A DNA stretch of 64,000 nt from an uncultured Bacteroidales bacterium (GTDB lineage: Bacteria > Bacteroidota > Bacteroidia > Bacteroidales > WCHB1-69), in contig CAMKLG010000004.1 in the NCBI GenBank assembly GCA_946413585.1, positions 1-64,000 of the forward strand, in the 5' to 3' direction. The notes beneath the pieces were generated by a model. That model saw only the letters and a program-made list of their open reading frames with translations. It had not been told where the DNA came from and did not search any database. A program made the translations under genes and the position numbers. Shown here piece after piece: positions 1-8,149 of the stretch. Position 1 is the stretch's first letter. Every line of letters starts with the position of its first letter.

Positions 1-36
1 ATTATTAACAGTTTTTGATTTTCAATAAAAACCGCG

Positions 37-44
37 CAAAGGTA
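37..44 (-). promoter_or_regulatory. -7 box of a leftward gene lying outside the window
   Basis: On the minus strand the sequence reads TACCTTTG followed by CGC, matching the Bacteroidota TAnnTTTG box. No minus-strand coding start follows inside the window, so it probably drives a gene that begins to the left of base 1. The small plus-strand ORF across it lacks family features and is not annotated. Confidence 0.5.
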
Positions 45-152
45 CAAAAATATTCATTCAAAACACTCAAACGCATCAATAATGTCCAGATAAAACCCGT
101 CGAAGCTGGCGACGAGGATGCACTTACCCCCTCTGAACACCATCCTTATCAA

Positions 153-1703
153 TTACCACGTGATTCGCTCCACGTGGAATTTATTGTCGTATTTGATCAG
201 ATAATAGACGGCATGGTCATCGTATGACAAAACTTTATGGAAAAATTCAAACTGACCTGAATAAGAGGAGGACGGAAGGTATGGGGACTTTCCTGCAGTG
301 AAAATGGCTTTGCCATTGAAATCTCCTTGTTGTGATGTATTCGTCACCACAACACAGACATCGCCCGCTTTGTTGTTGTACAAAAGATGCCAAACTTTAT
401 TGTTTGGGGTGAAATTGTCCTTGTGGTCATTGTAAATCAACCAAAAAGCTCCATCGTGAACAAAAATACCCGGTGCATTAAGGTTGTGGTGGTCCATATA
501 ACGATTCTCAGGTGAGGAGGTCGCTCTCGGATACGTATGAGTGTCCAGAACCTCTCCTTTGTCCGAGAGGGTTGTAATAAATAGATTGCGGGAGACATAA
601 CCCATTATTTCTTCAACGCCCCACGATCCTCCAATAGAGACAGAGGTACCCACCTGGGTTCGGTAATTCTGCTCTCCGACCAACATCAACTTGCCGTCAT
701 CCAACTCTTTTATGTCAAAAAAATAAGGAAGATATTTCTCGGGACCGCTGTTAAGTTCAGCATATTCGTATCTATACCCGTCATTAAAAGGGAACTCGAA
801 TGAAGACTCTTCTTTCTCCACATCGCCATCCGGAGAGACAAAATAGGTGATTAATTGTCGTGAATTACGATTGTTTTGGCACGGCACCCCGCAAACCACA
901 AATCTGCCATCTTTCAGCAGTGCTTTCCCGCAACCAAACACGGCGTTGGTTCCAAATCCTTCTGTATAATTCCAAATATCCCCATTATTGTAAACCGAAA
1001 TATGAAGAGAATCTGTCTGATGCAGGTAGGCATTATAATAACTGCCATATTCCGCAATATATACGGCTCCTTCATTTGACAAATAGTAATTAACCTTATC
1101 GTTGATAAGCCAATGGGCGTTTTGGCGTTGGTGCCATAAAAGCTCGCCATTATTCTCAAAAACAGCAACATCCGCGACATGCGCGATTCGTTTGCTGGAT
1201 TTTGGTTTCAAAATGGTCAAAATGGCGAATTTGGAACGGTCTGGGGAAAAGGTCATACTGGAAAAAGAATAATTGTTCCCTTCCAACGGTAGTTGATACA
1301 AAGAGGTGAAAGGTAACTTTTTGATGGCTTTGTCAGAGACAGAAGCAGGAACAGGTGCTTTAAGGTAATCCACAGATTTTGTTTTACTGTCTATACCCTG
1401 CTTGACGGCAATCACCTGATCATCATAAAGATACGCAAAGCGACAATCCAAATCATCATCCAATTTTTGAATTTCGATGGAATGGGTGCGCTTATCGTAA
1501 CGATGAATCAAAAAATCTTCGTAACCCCTTGGTATTCCGGGTTGTAATGTCGCAAATACGATTTGGTCATCGCTTTCATCCAAAACCCATAAGCTCGCAT
1601 TCCGATCCATGTTCACAGTAGGACCATTGAGGGAACTGTTTTGTGCAATGCTAAATAAAAAAAATACGCCAAGAAACAATGTTAATAGACCTGATTTTTT
1701 CAT
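153..1703 (-). CDS. Secreted hypothetical protein, probable beta-propeller
   Basis: A protein of about 516 residues starting at the ATG at 1703. The longer frame begins with a TTG that lies inside the promoter, so it is rejected. Residues 1-20 form a signal peptide (MKKSG, hydrophobic core, ending SIAQ), so the mature protein is exported to the periplasm or surface. The rest is rich in repeated strand-like segments (for example a FSPDRSKFAIL stretch and several short Asp/Gly turns), which suggests a propeller fold; this is inference. No T9SS sorting domain or lipobox is visible. It is transcribed divergently from the sulfatase-modifying-factor-like gene at 1793. I do not recognise the family and assign no function. 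Confidence 0.7.
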   Translation of the reverse strand: MKKSGLLTLFLGVFFLFSIAQNSSLNGPTVNMDRNASLWVLDESDDQIVFATLQPGIPRGYEDFLIHRYDKRTHSIEIQKLDDDLDCRFAYLYDDQVIAVKQGIDSKTKSVDYLKAPVPASVSDKAIKKLPFTSLYQLPLEGNNYSFSSMTFSPDRSKFAILTILKPKSSKRIAHVADVAVFENNGELLWHQRQNAHWLINDKVNYYLSNEGAVYIAEYGSYYNAYLHQTDSLHISVYNNGDIWNYTEGFGTNAVFGCGKALLKDGRFVVCGVPCQNNRNSRQLITYFVSPDGDVEKEESSFEFPFNDGYRYEYAELNSGPEKYLPYFFDIKELDDGKLMLVGEQNYRTQVGTSVSIGGSWGVEEIMGYVSRNLFITTLSDKGEVLDTHTYPRATSSPENRYMDHHNLNAPGIFVHDGAFWLIYNDHKDNFTPNNKVWHLLYNNKAGDVCVVVTNTSQQGDFNGKAIFTAGKSPYLPSSSYSGQFEFFHKVLSYDDHAVYYLIKYDNKFHVERITW

Positions 1704-1725
1704 AAAATGATATCTTGATTTGCGT

Positions 1726-1769
1726 GGCAAAAGTACATTTTTTCTATTTCAAAAAAATGTACTTTTGCC
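1726..1769. promoter_or_regulatory. Symmetric divergent promoter pair
   Basis: Two face-to-face -7 boxes (TACTTTTG at 1760-1767 on plus; its complement at 1728-1735 on minus) lie in a perfect 18-bp inverted repeat (1726-1743 and 1752-1769) with an 8-bp AT spacer. The plus box serves the gene at 1793 and the minus box the gene starting at 1703. The dyad may simply reflect two strong promoters back to back, or may also bind a shared regulator. Confidence 0.75.
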
Positions 1770-1792
1770 GATTAAATTAAAAACTAACAATT

Positions 1793-2551
1793 ATGAGAAA
1801 TAAACCGCTTTTTGTCGCCATTATTTCAATAATGCTGGCATCATCAATTTACGCACAAGTTCCCACCATCGAGCTTGTCCACGTTCAAGGCGGGGAATTC
1901 CTAATGGGTTGCACGGACAAGCATTCGGACTGCTCAGTCAACGAGGCTCCTGCCCATCCAGTAAAGTTAAACGGTTATTACATTGCTAAATATGAAGTGA
2001 CACAGGAGCTTTGGATGGCAGTGATGGGCGGCAAAAATCCCTCTAAGCTCGTCGGCGACAGTCTGCCTGTCACAGGTGTCAGCTGGTATGAAGCACAGAC
2101 ATTCATTAGTAAATTGAACCTGCTCACAGGCAAAAAATACCGTTTGCCTACCGAAGCGGAATGGGAATACGCCGCCCGCGGTGGAAATCTTTCCAAAAAT
2201 TACAAATACAGCGGCTCCAACGATTTGGAGGAGGTGGCATGGTGCAAGGACAACAGCGAGGACAAGCCTCATGCTGTCGGCACCAAGAAGCCCAACGAAT
2301 TAGGCATCTATGACATGAGCGGCAACGTGTATGAATGGTGCAGCGACGGTTTTGATCTTTACGAATGGAACTCCAGTGTGCCGCTTGAGAATCCCACTGG
2401 ATATAATCTGAGCGAGACCAAGGTCTATCGTGGCGGCGGCATGACCAGCTACTGGGATGTCTGCCGGGTTTCTGCCCGCGCCCAAAGCATCCCGAACAGA
2501 TCCTTCAACCATGTCGGTTTCCGCTTGGCATTAGACGAGAGCTCCAAATAG
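1793..2551 (+). CDS. Secreted formylglycine-generating-enzyme (SUMF1)-like domain protein
   Basis: A 252-residue protein with a signal peptide (residues 1-21, ending SSIYAQ) followed by one FGE-sulfatase domain. Family marks are FLMGC near the start, KYEVTQELW, NPS, PVTGVSWYEA, RLPTEAEWEYAARGG, the GIYDMSGNVYEWCSDG block and the final HVGFRLAL. In genuine formylglycine-generating enzymes a pair of cysteines sits just before the final block; here the region (MTSYWDVCRVSAR) keeps only one cysteine and the pair is missing. It is therefore probably a non-catalytic or differently acting secreted family member, of the kind common in Bacteroidota (GldJ/GldK and relatives). It has its own promoter at 1760. 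Confidence 0.85.
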   Translation: MRNKPLFVAIISIMLASSIYAQVPTIELVHVQGGEFLMGCTDKHSDCSVNEAPAHPVKLNGYYIAKYEVTQELWMAVMGGKNPSKLVGDSLPVTGVSWYEAQTFISKLNLLTGKKYRLPTEAEWEYAARGGNLSKNYKYSGSNDLEEVAWCKDNSEDKPHAVGTKKPNELGIYDMSGNVYEWCSDGFDLYEWNSSVPLENPTGYNLSETKVYRGGGMTSYWDVCRVSARAQSIPNRSFNHVGFRLALDESSK

Positions 2552-2607
2552 TTTCTAATCTTCTCATTTTCCCATCATCCAAAAGAAAAAAATCATTTAC
2601 ATTAAAT

Positions 2608-3510
2608 ATGTCTATTAAAGAATCCCGCAGCATCAGCTTTATCATCATAACCATCATTTATATCATCGCCTTCGCAATCGGATTACTTGTGTATCAAGGA
2701 TTTGCCAGCACCAACTGGCACCATTTTTGGCAGCTGTTCGTCGCCGATGTGGCGGCCACGGTGGTCGTCTGGTTCTTTGGACTTCTGTTCCGCAACGTCT
2801 CAGTCTATGACCCTTATTGGAGCGTGTTTCCTCCCGTGGCCTTTCTGTTTTGGGCGTTTCACACGCAAACGTGGTCGGTGCCGGTGATCCTGTTGCTCAT
2901 GGCTTCGTGGTATTGGGGATGGCGGCTGACGCGAAACTGGGCAATCACATTCAAGGGTCTGGGCCACGAGGACTGGCGTTACACCCAATACCGCAGCCTG
3001 CATCCAGTGCTATTCCACCTTCTCAACCTGTTCGGGTTGAACCTGATGCCCACGATTGTGGTCTTTGGCGCCATGCTGCCCGGCCTGAAAATGTTTGAAT
3101 GGGGATTCACATTCCAAGACGTCTTTGGATTATGTAACGAAGGAATATACACTTTGTTGGCTACCACACTCCAACTTTGCATTGGTTTCATTGTCTGCAT
3201 AGCGGCGGCCACCCTCCAGCTCGTAGCGGACAAGCAGATTCACGACTTCCGCGCCGCCAACCCGGGGCAATACTGTCATGTGGGCCTTTGGAAACATGGG
3301 CGGCACCCCAATTATTTTGGCGAAATCATGTTTTGGTGGGGTATTTGGTTGATGTATTTTGTTTTGGGCGGCATCGACTGGTTTATCTGCGGTCCGATTG
3401 CGATGACATTGCTTTTTGTATGCGTCAGTGTCCCGCTCATGGAAAAACGCCAGCTCCAAAACAAGCCGGGATACGCCGAATATCGAGAGAGAACTAGGAT
3501 GTTCCTGTAA
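2608..3510 (+). CDS. DUF1295 / steroid 5-alpha-reductase-like membrane protein
   Basis: A 300-residue integral membrane protein with about seven hydrophobic segments. The C-terminal signature RHPNYFGEIMFWWG (about residues 232-245), followed by a membrane segment and the ending EKRQLQNKPGYAEYRERT, is typical of the DUF1295 family, which shares a fold with steroid 5-alpha reductases and isoprenylcysteine methyltransferases. The substrate is unknown; reduction of a lipid or isoprenoid double bond is the usual suggestion. It lies 56 bp after the SUMF1-like gene and may be co-transcribed. Confidence 0.85.
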   Translation: MSIKESRSISFIIITIIYIIAFAIGLLVYQGFASTNWHHFWQLFVADVAATVVVWFFGLLFRNVSVYDPYWSVFPPVAFLFWAFHTQTWSVPVILLLMASWYWGWRLTRNWAITFKGLGHEDWRYTQYRSLHPVLFHLLNLFGLNLMPTIVVFGAMLPGLKMFEWGFTFQDVFGLCNEGIYTLLATTLQLCIGFIVCIAAATLQLVADKQIHDFRAANPGQYCHVGLWKHGRHPNYFGEIMFWWGIWLMYFVLGGIDWFICGPIAMTLLFVCVSVPLMEKRQLQNKPGYAEYRERTRMFL

Positions 3511-3561
3511 TCTTACTCTCACCCAATCACCTTAGCAACTCCGCAACGATAGATATTTCTA

Positions 3562-3591
3562 TTGCCTTTTGCCTAAAAAAATGTACTTTTG
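3562..3591 (+). promoter_or_regulatory. hydF promoter giving a nearly leaderless mRNA
   Basis: TTG at 3562-3564, a 19-bp gap, then TACTTTTG at 3584-3591 match the -33/-7 spacing of Bacteroidota promoters. The ATG of hydF begins 6 bases after the box, so transcription should start at or within a few bases of the start codon. No room remains for a ribosome binding site. Confidence 0.7.
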
Positions 3592-3596
3592 CCGCC

Positions 3597-4775
3597 ATGA
3601 AAGGACGTAATGACAAGCCGCACATCGGCATTTTTGGAAGAAGGAACAACGGCAAGAGCTCGTTAATTAACGCCATCACGGGACAGGAGGTCGCTATTGT
3701 GGACAGCACCGCAGGCACCACCACCGACCCCGTGCGCAAATCCATTGAAATTTTCGGCATCGGACCGTGTGTTGTCATCGACACCGCCGGCATCGACGAT
3801 GTGGGCGATATCGGTGCAAAACGAGTGCAAAAATCATTGGAAGTTTTGAAAATCATTGATTTAGCCATTCTCGTCATCACAAATCACGAAGTAGGTATTC
3901 CCGAAAGAGAACTGATGCAACAGTTCCGCCAATTCGAACTCCCCTACCTCATCGTCAATAACAAAAGCGACCTCTGCACTGTGCGCGATTTGGAAATTGA
4001 CAAACACAAAGTTTTGAATATCAGCACAAAAACACATTTTGGCATTGAAGAGATGTTGCAGGAAGTCGTGCGCATCATGCCCGAATCGGCTTACCGCACC
4101 CGCTCGCTTCTCGGCGACCTCATCGGGGAGGGCGACGAAGTGCTGTTAGTCACCCCTATCGATTCAGAAGCTCCGGAAGGCCGAATGATTCTCCCTCAGG
4201 TGCAGATGATCCGCGATATACTTGACAATGAGTCGATTGCCATTGTGTTGAAAGAGGACAAGGTGACTACTTATTTACAAAACCACCGCGCCCCAAAACT
4301 GGTCATCACTGACAGCCAAGCCTTCCACAAAGTAGAAAAAGAGGTGCCAGAAAACATCCCTTTGACCGGTTTCAGTGTGGTGTTGGCACATCACAAAGGC
4401 GAGTTCGACGCATATCTCGACGGCACACCCCATCTGCGCAATCTTCGCGACGGCGACCGCATCCTGATGCTGGAATCCTGCACGCACCTTACCTCCTGCG
4501 AGGACATCGGGCGGGTGAAACTGCCTCGGCTTATCCAGAAGTTCACCGACAAAACACTGCAATTCGATTTCGTGTCGGGATTAAATCAAATCCCTGACAT
4601 CCAGCAATATGCAATGGTGATTCAATGCGGCGGCTGTATGGTTACACGCAAGCAGCTGCACGAGCGCTTACGCCCTGCCATCGAAGCAGGCATCCCCGTC
4701 AGCAACTACGGAATGGTGCTCGCGTACGTGAACGGGATCTTTGACCGTGCAGTGGCACCGTTCGCCACATTGTAA
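3597..4775 (+). CDS. hydF: [FeFe]-hydrogenase H-cluster maturation GTPase HydF
   Basis: HydF is the scaffold and carrier that delivers the 2Fe subcluster, made with HydE and HydG, to apo-[FeFe]-hydrogenase. The 392-residue length is normal. The GTPase domain has the P-loop GRRNNGKSS (residues 14-22), the TTT switch (41-43), DTAG (62-65) and NKSD. The C-terminal cluster-binding region carries cysteines in SCTHLTSCED and in QCGGCM, as in the family. No hydE, hydG or hydrogenase gene is in the window, so this copy is an orphan locally. It stands alone with its own strong promoter. The family assignment is firm. Confidence 0.95.
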   Translation: MKGRNDKPHIGIFGRRNNGKSSLINAITGQEVAIVDSTAGTTTDPVRKSIEIFGIGPCVVIDTAGIDDVGDIGAKRVQKSLEVLKIIDLAILVITNHEVGIPERELMQQFRQFELPYLIVNNKSDLCTVRDLEIDKHKVLNISTKTHFGIEEMLQEVVRIMPESAYRTRSLLGDLIGEGDEVLLVTPIDSEAPEGRMILPQVQMIRDILDNESIAIVLKEDKVTTYLQNHRAPKLVITDSQAFHKVEKEVPENIPLTGFSVVLAHHKGEFDAYLDGTPHLRNLRDGDRILMLESCTHLTSCEDIGRVKLPRLIQKFTDKTLQFDFVSGLNQIPDIQQYAMVIQCGGCMVTRKQLHERLRPAIEAGIPVSNYGMVLAYVNGIFDRAVAPFATL

Positions 4776-4820
4776 AGACACCGCAATCCCCGAAACACCA
4801 CAATGTGACATCTCCACACA

Positions 4821-4879
4821 TAACCCCTAAACCCTAAACACTAAACCCTAAACCCTAAACCTTAAACCCTAACCCCCCA
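4821..4879 (+). repeat. Degenerate CCCTAAA heptamer tandem repeat
   Basis: The gap between hydF and the transporter gene is filled with about eight imperfect copies of a 7-bp unit (ACCCTAA and variants), running up to the next start codon. Related CCCTAA-type arrays recur at 17926-18010, 29211-29270 and 62643-62685. Confidence 0.85.
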
Positions 4880-4880
4880 C

Positions 4881-5789
4881 ATGCAAAAATACCGAAGTTA
4901 CGTTCTCCCTACCGCCATCCTGTTGGGGCTGCTTTTCCACAGCGTCAGCGTATATCTTTCGTGTTTGGTACCGTGGCTGATCTTCACCATTCTGACGCTC
5001 AATTTCGTTACGGTAGATTTACGGCATCTTCGCTTCTCGATGTTGCACTTTTGGCTGATTCTCTTTCAGTTAACGGTAAGTGCGGGGCTCTATCTGCTAG
5101 TGCGGGGCGTTTCGGGCAACGAGACAATGGCTCAAGGGGTTATGATGTGCGCCCTCTGCCCGGTGGCAGCCTCTGTGGTAGTCATCTCCTCCATGCTCGG
5201 AGCCGACCGCATGACCACCACCACCTACACCATGTTCTGCAACTTAGTGATGTCCGTAGCTGCACCGCTCTATTTCACCCTCATCGGAGTCCACCCAGAG
5301 CTGAGTTTTTGGTCCTCTTTCCTGATGATTCTGAAACGCATCACTCCTACGCTCGGTTTTCCGTTTTTCTTCGTGCTAGCGTTACAGGCGTGGGCTCCCA
5401 AAGCAAATGAATGGCTCTGTCGTTACCGCAACGTGTCGTTCTATCTTTGGGCAATTGCCCTCTTTATCACCTTGGGGCGCACCATTGATTATATCTTCCT
5501 GCAAGGTCATGGAAATGAGCATCTTATCGTTTATGGTGCACTGTTCTCCATCTTGATGTGCGCAGTTCAGTTCGGTTTTGGCAAATGGCTCGGTCATCGC
5601 TATGGCGACACCGTGGCGGGCGGCCAACTCCTCGGACAGAAAAACACCGCCATGGGCATCTGGATGGCAAACACCTACTTGCAACCGCTATCTTCCGTAT
5701 TTTTAGCGTTTTACATCATCTGGCAGAACCTTTTTAATAGTTTGCAGTTGTGGTGGCACGACAGGAGAATTAAGAATTATGAATTATGA
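4881..5789 (+). CDS. Bile acid:sodium symporter (BASS/SBF) family transporter
   Basis: A 302-residue polytopic membrane protein with about nine to ten hydrophobic segments. Family features include the conserved middle segment ALCPVAASVVVISSMLGAD (about residues 92-110), followed by a T-rich turn and an NLVMSVAAP stretch, and near the end GGQLLGQKNTAMGIWMANTYL. These match the SBF fold, which moves organic acids with sodium; the actual substrate cannot be read from the sequence. The last residues (KNYEL) and the stop codon are encoded inside the GAATTAT repeat that follows. Confidence 0.8.
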   Translation: MQKYRSYVLPTAILLGLLFHSVSVYLSCLVPWLIFTILTLNFVTVDLRHLRFSMLHFWLILFQLTVSAGLYLLVRGVSGNETMAQGVMMCALCPVAASVVVISSMLGADRMTTTTYTMFCNLVMSVAAPLYFTLIGVHPELSFWSSFLMILKRITPTLGFPFFFVLALQAWAPKANEWLCRYRNVSFYLWAIALFITLGRTIDYIFLQGHGNEHLIVYGALFSILMCAVQFGFGKWLGHRYGDTVAGGQLLGQKNTAMGIWMANTYLQPLSSVFLAFYIIWQNLFNSLQLWWHDRRIKNYEL

Positions 5790-5820
5790 ATTATGAATTA
5801 TGGATTATGAATTATGGATT
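5774..5820 (+). repeat. GAATTAT heptamer tandem repeat spanning a stop and the next start
   Basis: About six copies of a 7-bp unit (GAATTAT, with GGATTAT variants) run from inside the end of the transporter gene through its TGA and into the first codons of the phosphatase gene. The repeat supplies both the stop of one gene and the start of the next. Confidence 0.85.
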
Positions 5821-6269
5821 ATAAGATATTATTTGTATGCCACGGCAATATTTGCCGCAGTCCCATGGCCGAGTTCGTGATGAAGCAGAAAGTGGCGGAG
5901 CGGGGGCTCTCCGCGCAATTCGAAATCGCCTCTGCCGCGACAAGCCGCGAAGAGATCGGCAATCCCGTTTATCCGCCGGCACGCAGGATGTTGGCTGCGC
6001 ACGGCATCTCCTGCAACGGCAAAACCGCCCGTCAAATGACCCGTGCCGACTACGACTATTATGACTACATCATCATCATGGACCAAAACAACCGGAGGAA
6101 CATCCAACGCATTGTCGGCCAAGATGTTGACGGAAAAATCTCGCTACTGATGGACTACACCGACCACCCCCGCGATGTGGCCGACCCGTGGTACACCGGC
6201 GACTTCCAGGCCACCTGGGACGATGTGCAGGAGGGCTGCGAGGGGCTGCTGACAGCGATTGGCTGTTAG
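5814..6269 (+). CDS. Low-molecular-weight protein-tyrosine phosphatase
   Basis: A 151-residue cytoplasmic phosphatase of normal family length. The N-terminal P-loop C-x5-R is seen as CHGNICRS with nucleophile Cys9 and Arg15, and the general-acid loop appears as DPWYTG near residue 123. It hydrolyses phosphotyrosine, and in many bacteria acts on tyrosine kinases that control polysaccharide export; no such kinase is adjacent here. Several in-frame ATG codons within the repeat could start it; 5814 leaves five residues before the first strand and is typical. Confidence 0.92.
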   Translation: MDYKILFVCHGNICRSPMAEFVMKQKVAERGLSAQFEIASAATSREEIGNPVYPPARRMLAAHGISCNGKTARQMTRADYDYYDYIIIMDQNNRRNIQRIVGQDVDGKISLLMDYTDHPRDVADPWYTGDFQATWDDVQEGCEGLLTAIGC

Positions 6270-6294
6270 CTGCTCACCGTTCCCCAAAAAAGTG

Positions 6295-6302
6295 TATCTT
6301 TG
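6295..6302 (+). promoter_or_regulatory. -7 box of the Mrp-type ATPase gene
   Basis: TATCTTTG followed by CCGC, preceded by an A/T run, lies 24 bases before the ATG at 6327. It also shows that an upstream CTG in the same frame is not the start. Confidence 0.65.
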
Positions 6303-6326
6303 CCGCTCCTAAATCAGATAGAAATT

Positions 6327-7154
6327 ATGAGCGAATGTAATCACAATTGTCAGGAATGCAGCCAGAAAGACTGCGGAAGCAGAGATTTGCACGAAAAACC
6401 AAATGCATTAAGCAACATAAAGAAGGTGATCGGCGTGGTGAGCGGTAAAGGCGGCGTGGGCAAAAGCTCCGTCACTTCTCTTTTAGCCGTGGCGTTGCGC
6501 CGCAAAGGCTACCGCGTAGGTATCCTCGATGCCGATGTCACAGGTCCTTCCATCCCGAAAATGTTCAACCTCCACGAAATGGTGCGCGGCAGCGAACAAG
6601 GTGTCTATCCCGCTGTTACGGAAACTGGTATCGAGGTGATTTCCAGCAACTTGCTGATTGCCGACGAAAAATCTCCTGTCCTTTGGCGCGGACCGCTGAT
6701 CGCTGGCATGGTGAAGCAGTTCTGGACTGAAGTAATCTGGGAAAACATTGATTTTCTGTTGATTGACATGCCTCCTGGAACTGGTGATGTCCCCTTGACT
6801 GTCTTCCAAAGCATTACCCTCGACGGAATCCTGATGATCACCTCCCCGCAAGAGTTAGTCTCCCTCATCGTGAGCAAAGCCGTCAACATGGCCGGTATGA
6901 TGAACATCCCCATTCTCGGCCTCATCGAGAACTACAGCTACATCAAATGTCCGCACTGCGGCGAACAGATTTCCGTGTTTGGCAAAAGCAACGCCGAAGA
7001 GGTCGCTAAAGAGTTCAATATCAAATTATTAGACAGACTTCCCATTGATCCCGAAATGGCCACTCTCTGCGACAAAGGCCAAATCGAAAAAGTGGCAGAC
7101 ACCCATCTGGAAAACGTGCTGGATGTACTTGAAAGTCTGGAAGTTCCCGCATAA
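6327..7154 (+). CDS. Mrp/NBP35-family iron-sulfur carrier ATPase
   Basis: A P-loop ATPase of about 275 residues that carries or inserts [4Fe-4S] clusters into target proteins in the cytoplasm. The deviant Walker A GKGGVGKSS lies near residue 40, Walker B and the switch include DMPPGTGD, and the C-terminal bridging CxxC is seen as KCPHCGE. The N-terminus carries an extra cysteine cluster (CNHNCQECSQKDCGS), as in NBP35-type members, in place of the DUF59 domain of some Mrp proteins. The start at 6327 is chosen because the longer frame begins with a CTG inside the promoter. Confidence 0.93.
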   Translation: MSECNHNCQECSQKDCGSRDLHEKPNALSNIKKVIGVVSGKGGVGKSSVTSLLAVALRRKGYRVGILDADVTGPSIPKMFNLHEMVRGSEQGVYPAVTETGIEVISSNLLIADEKSPVLWRGPLIAGMVKQFWTEVIWENIDFLLIDMPPGTGDVPLTVFQSITLDGILMITSPQELVSLIVSKAVNMAGMMNIPILGLIENYSYIKCPHCGEQISVFGKSNAEEVAKEFNIKLLDRLPIDPEMATLCDKGQIEKVADTHLENVLDVLESLEVPA

Positions 7155-7204
7155 CGAATGACTTGTTACTTATGACTAATCCCTATTCCCTAACAAACTA
7201 AAAG

Positions 7205-7999
7205 ATGAAGCAATATTTGGACTTGATGCGTACGATCCTCGACGAGGGTCACTTCAAAGCCGACCGCACGGGCACGGGTACGTACAGCATTTTCGGTTAT
7301 CAGATGCGATTTGACCTGCAACAGGGTTTTCCGCTACTGACTACCAAAAAGTTACACCTGCGTTCCATTATCTACGAGTTGTTATGGTTCCTCCGTGGTG
7401 ACACGAACATCCAGTACCTGCACGACCACAACGTCACCATTTGGGACGAGTGGGCGGACGAAAACGGCGAACTCGGTCCCGTTTATGGTAAGCAATGGCG
7501 GTCGTGGGAAGCCCCAGACGGCCGTGTTATCGATCAGATTACCAGTCTGATAGAGCAGATCAAGCACAATCCCGACTCACGCCGACTGATAGTGAGCGCA
7601 TGGAATCCGGCAGATGTTGATCAGATGGCGCTACCGCCCTGCCACACGATGTTCCAATTCTACGCCAACAACGGAGAACTCTCGTGCCAGCTTTATCAGC
7701 GCAGCGCGGATGTTTTCCTTGGAGTGCCTTTCAACATCGCATCCTACGCTCTGTTGACCATGATGGTCGCACAAGTTTGCGGACTGAAAGCCAAGGACTT
7801 CGTACACACCTTCGGCGACGCGCATATCTACTCTAACCACGTGGAACAGGCCAAGTTGCAACTTTCCCGCGACCCGCGTCCACTGCCGCAAATGCGCATC
7901 AACCCCGAGGTCAAAGACATCTTCGATTTCCAATACGAGGACTTCACCCTAGAGAACTACGACCCGCACCCGCACATCAAAGCGGAAGTATCTGTATAA
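7205..7999 (+). CDS. thyA: Thymidylate synthase ThyA
   Basis: The enzyme converts dUMP to dTMP using methylene-tetrahydrofolate. It has 264 residues, exactly the length of the short bacterial form. Visible motifs are the phosphate-binding RTGTGT near residue 22, the catalytic loop [10 protein letters not shown] with nucleophile Cys146, the [18 protein letters not shown] block and the terminal [10 protein letters not shown]. No dihydrofolate reductase gene follows. Its promoter is not obvious in the 50-bp gap, so it may be read from the Mrp gene upstream. Confidence 0.98.
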   Translation: MKQYLDLMRTILDEGHFKADRTGTGTYSIFGYQMRFDLQQGFPLLTTKKLHLRSIIYELLWFLRGDTNIQYLHDHNVTIWDEWADENGELGPVYGKQWRSWEAPDGRVIDQITSLIEQIKHNPDSRRLIVSAWNPADVDQMALPPCHTMFQFYANNGELSCQLYQRSADVFLGVPFNIASYALLTMMVAQVCGLKAKDFVHTFGDAHIYSNHVEQAKLQLSRDPRPLPQMRINPEVKDIFDFQYEDFTLENYDPHPHIKAEVSV

Positions 8000-8006
8000 T
8001 TCAATG

Positions 8007-8060
8007 AGGGCTGAAAGCCCGACGTATGTCAGCCCCGGGTGAACGAAGTGTACCCTGGGA
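8007..8060. repeat. REP-like dispersed palindromic element, copy 1
   Basis: The element contains a GGGCTGAAAGCCC hairpin, a 10-base spacer, and a second hairpin opening CAGCCCCGGGTGAACG and closing with TACCCTGGG. A close relative lies at 63296-63385. Repeats of this design are widespread in Bacteroidota intergenic DNA; a link to REP-type transposases is general knowledge of such elements, not seen here. Confidence 0.75.
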
Positions 8061-8134
8061 GGAATGACGATGACTGTGACGATGAATGACGTTGAAAAAA
8101 CGATGAATGATACGATGAATATAATTTTTCACCA
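8060..8134 (+). repeat. Imperfect GATGAATGACG tandem repeat
   Basis: Several imperfect copies of GATGAATGA/GACGATGA units follow the REP-like element and end shortly before the pgk start. No promoter consensus stands out in this stretch. Confidence 0.6.
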
Positions 8135-8149
8135 AAATACCAAAATATT

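Noticed and set aside
157..177. CCACGTG/CACGTGG hairpin as a terminator
   Set aside because: It lies inside the last codons of the coding region and lacks a T-run, so it is not convincing.
15..227. 70-codon plus-strand frame at the left edge
   Set aside because: It overlaps a minus-strand promoter and the end of the gene at 153-1703 and has no features of a real protein.
1793..2551. Active formylglycine-generating enzyme
   Set aside because: The paired catalytic cysteines before the last conserved block are absent; only the fold is supported.
4821..4879. Telomere-like CCCTAAA repeats as a chromosome end or eukaryotic contamination
   Set aside because: The arrays are short, degenerate, repeated at several internal gene junctions, and flanked by ordinary bacterial genes and promoters.
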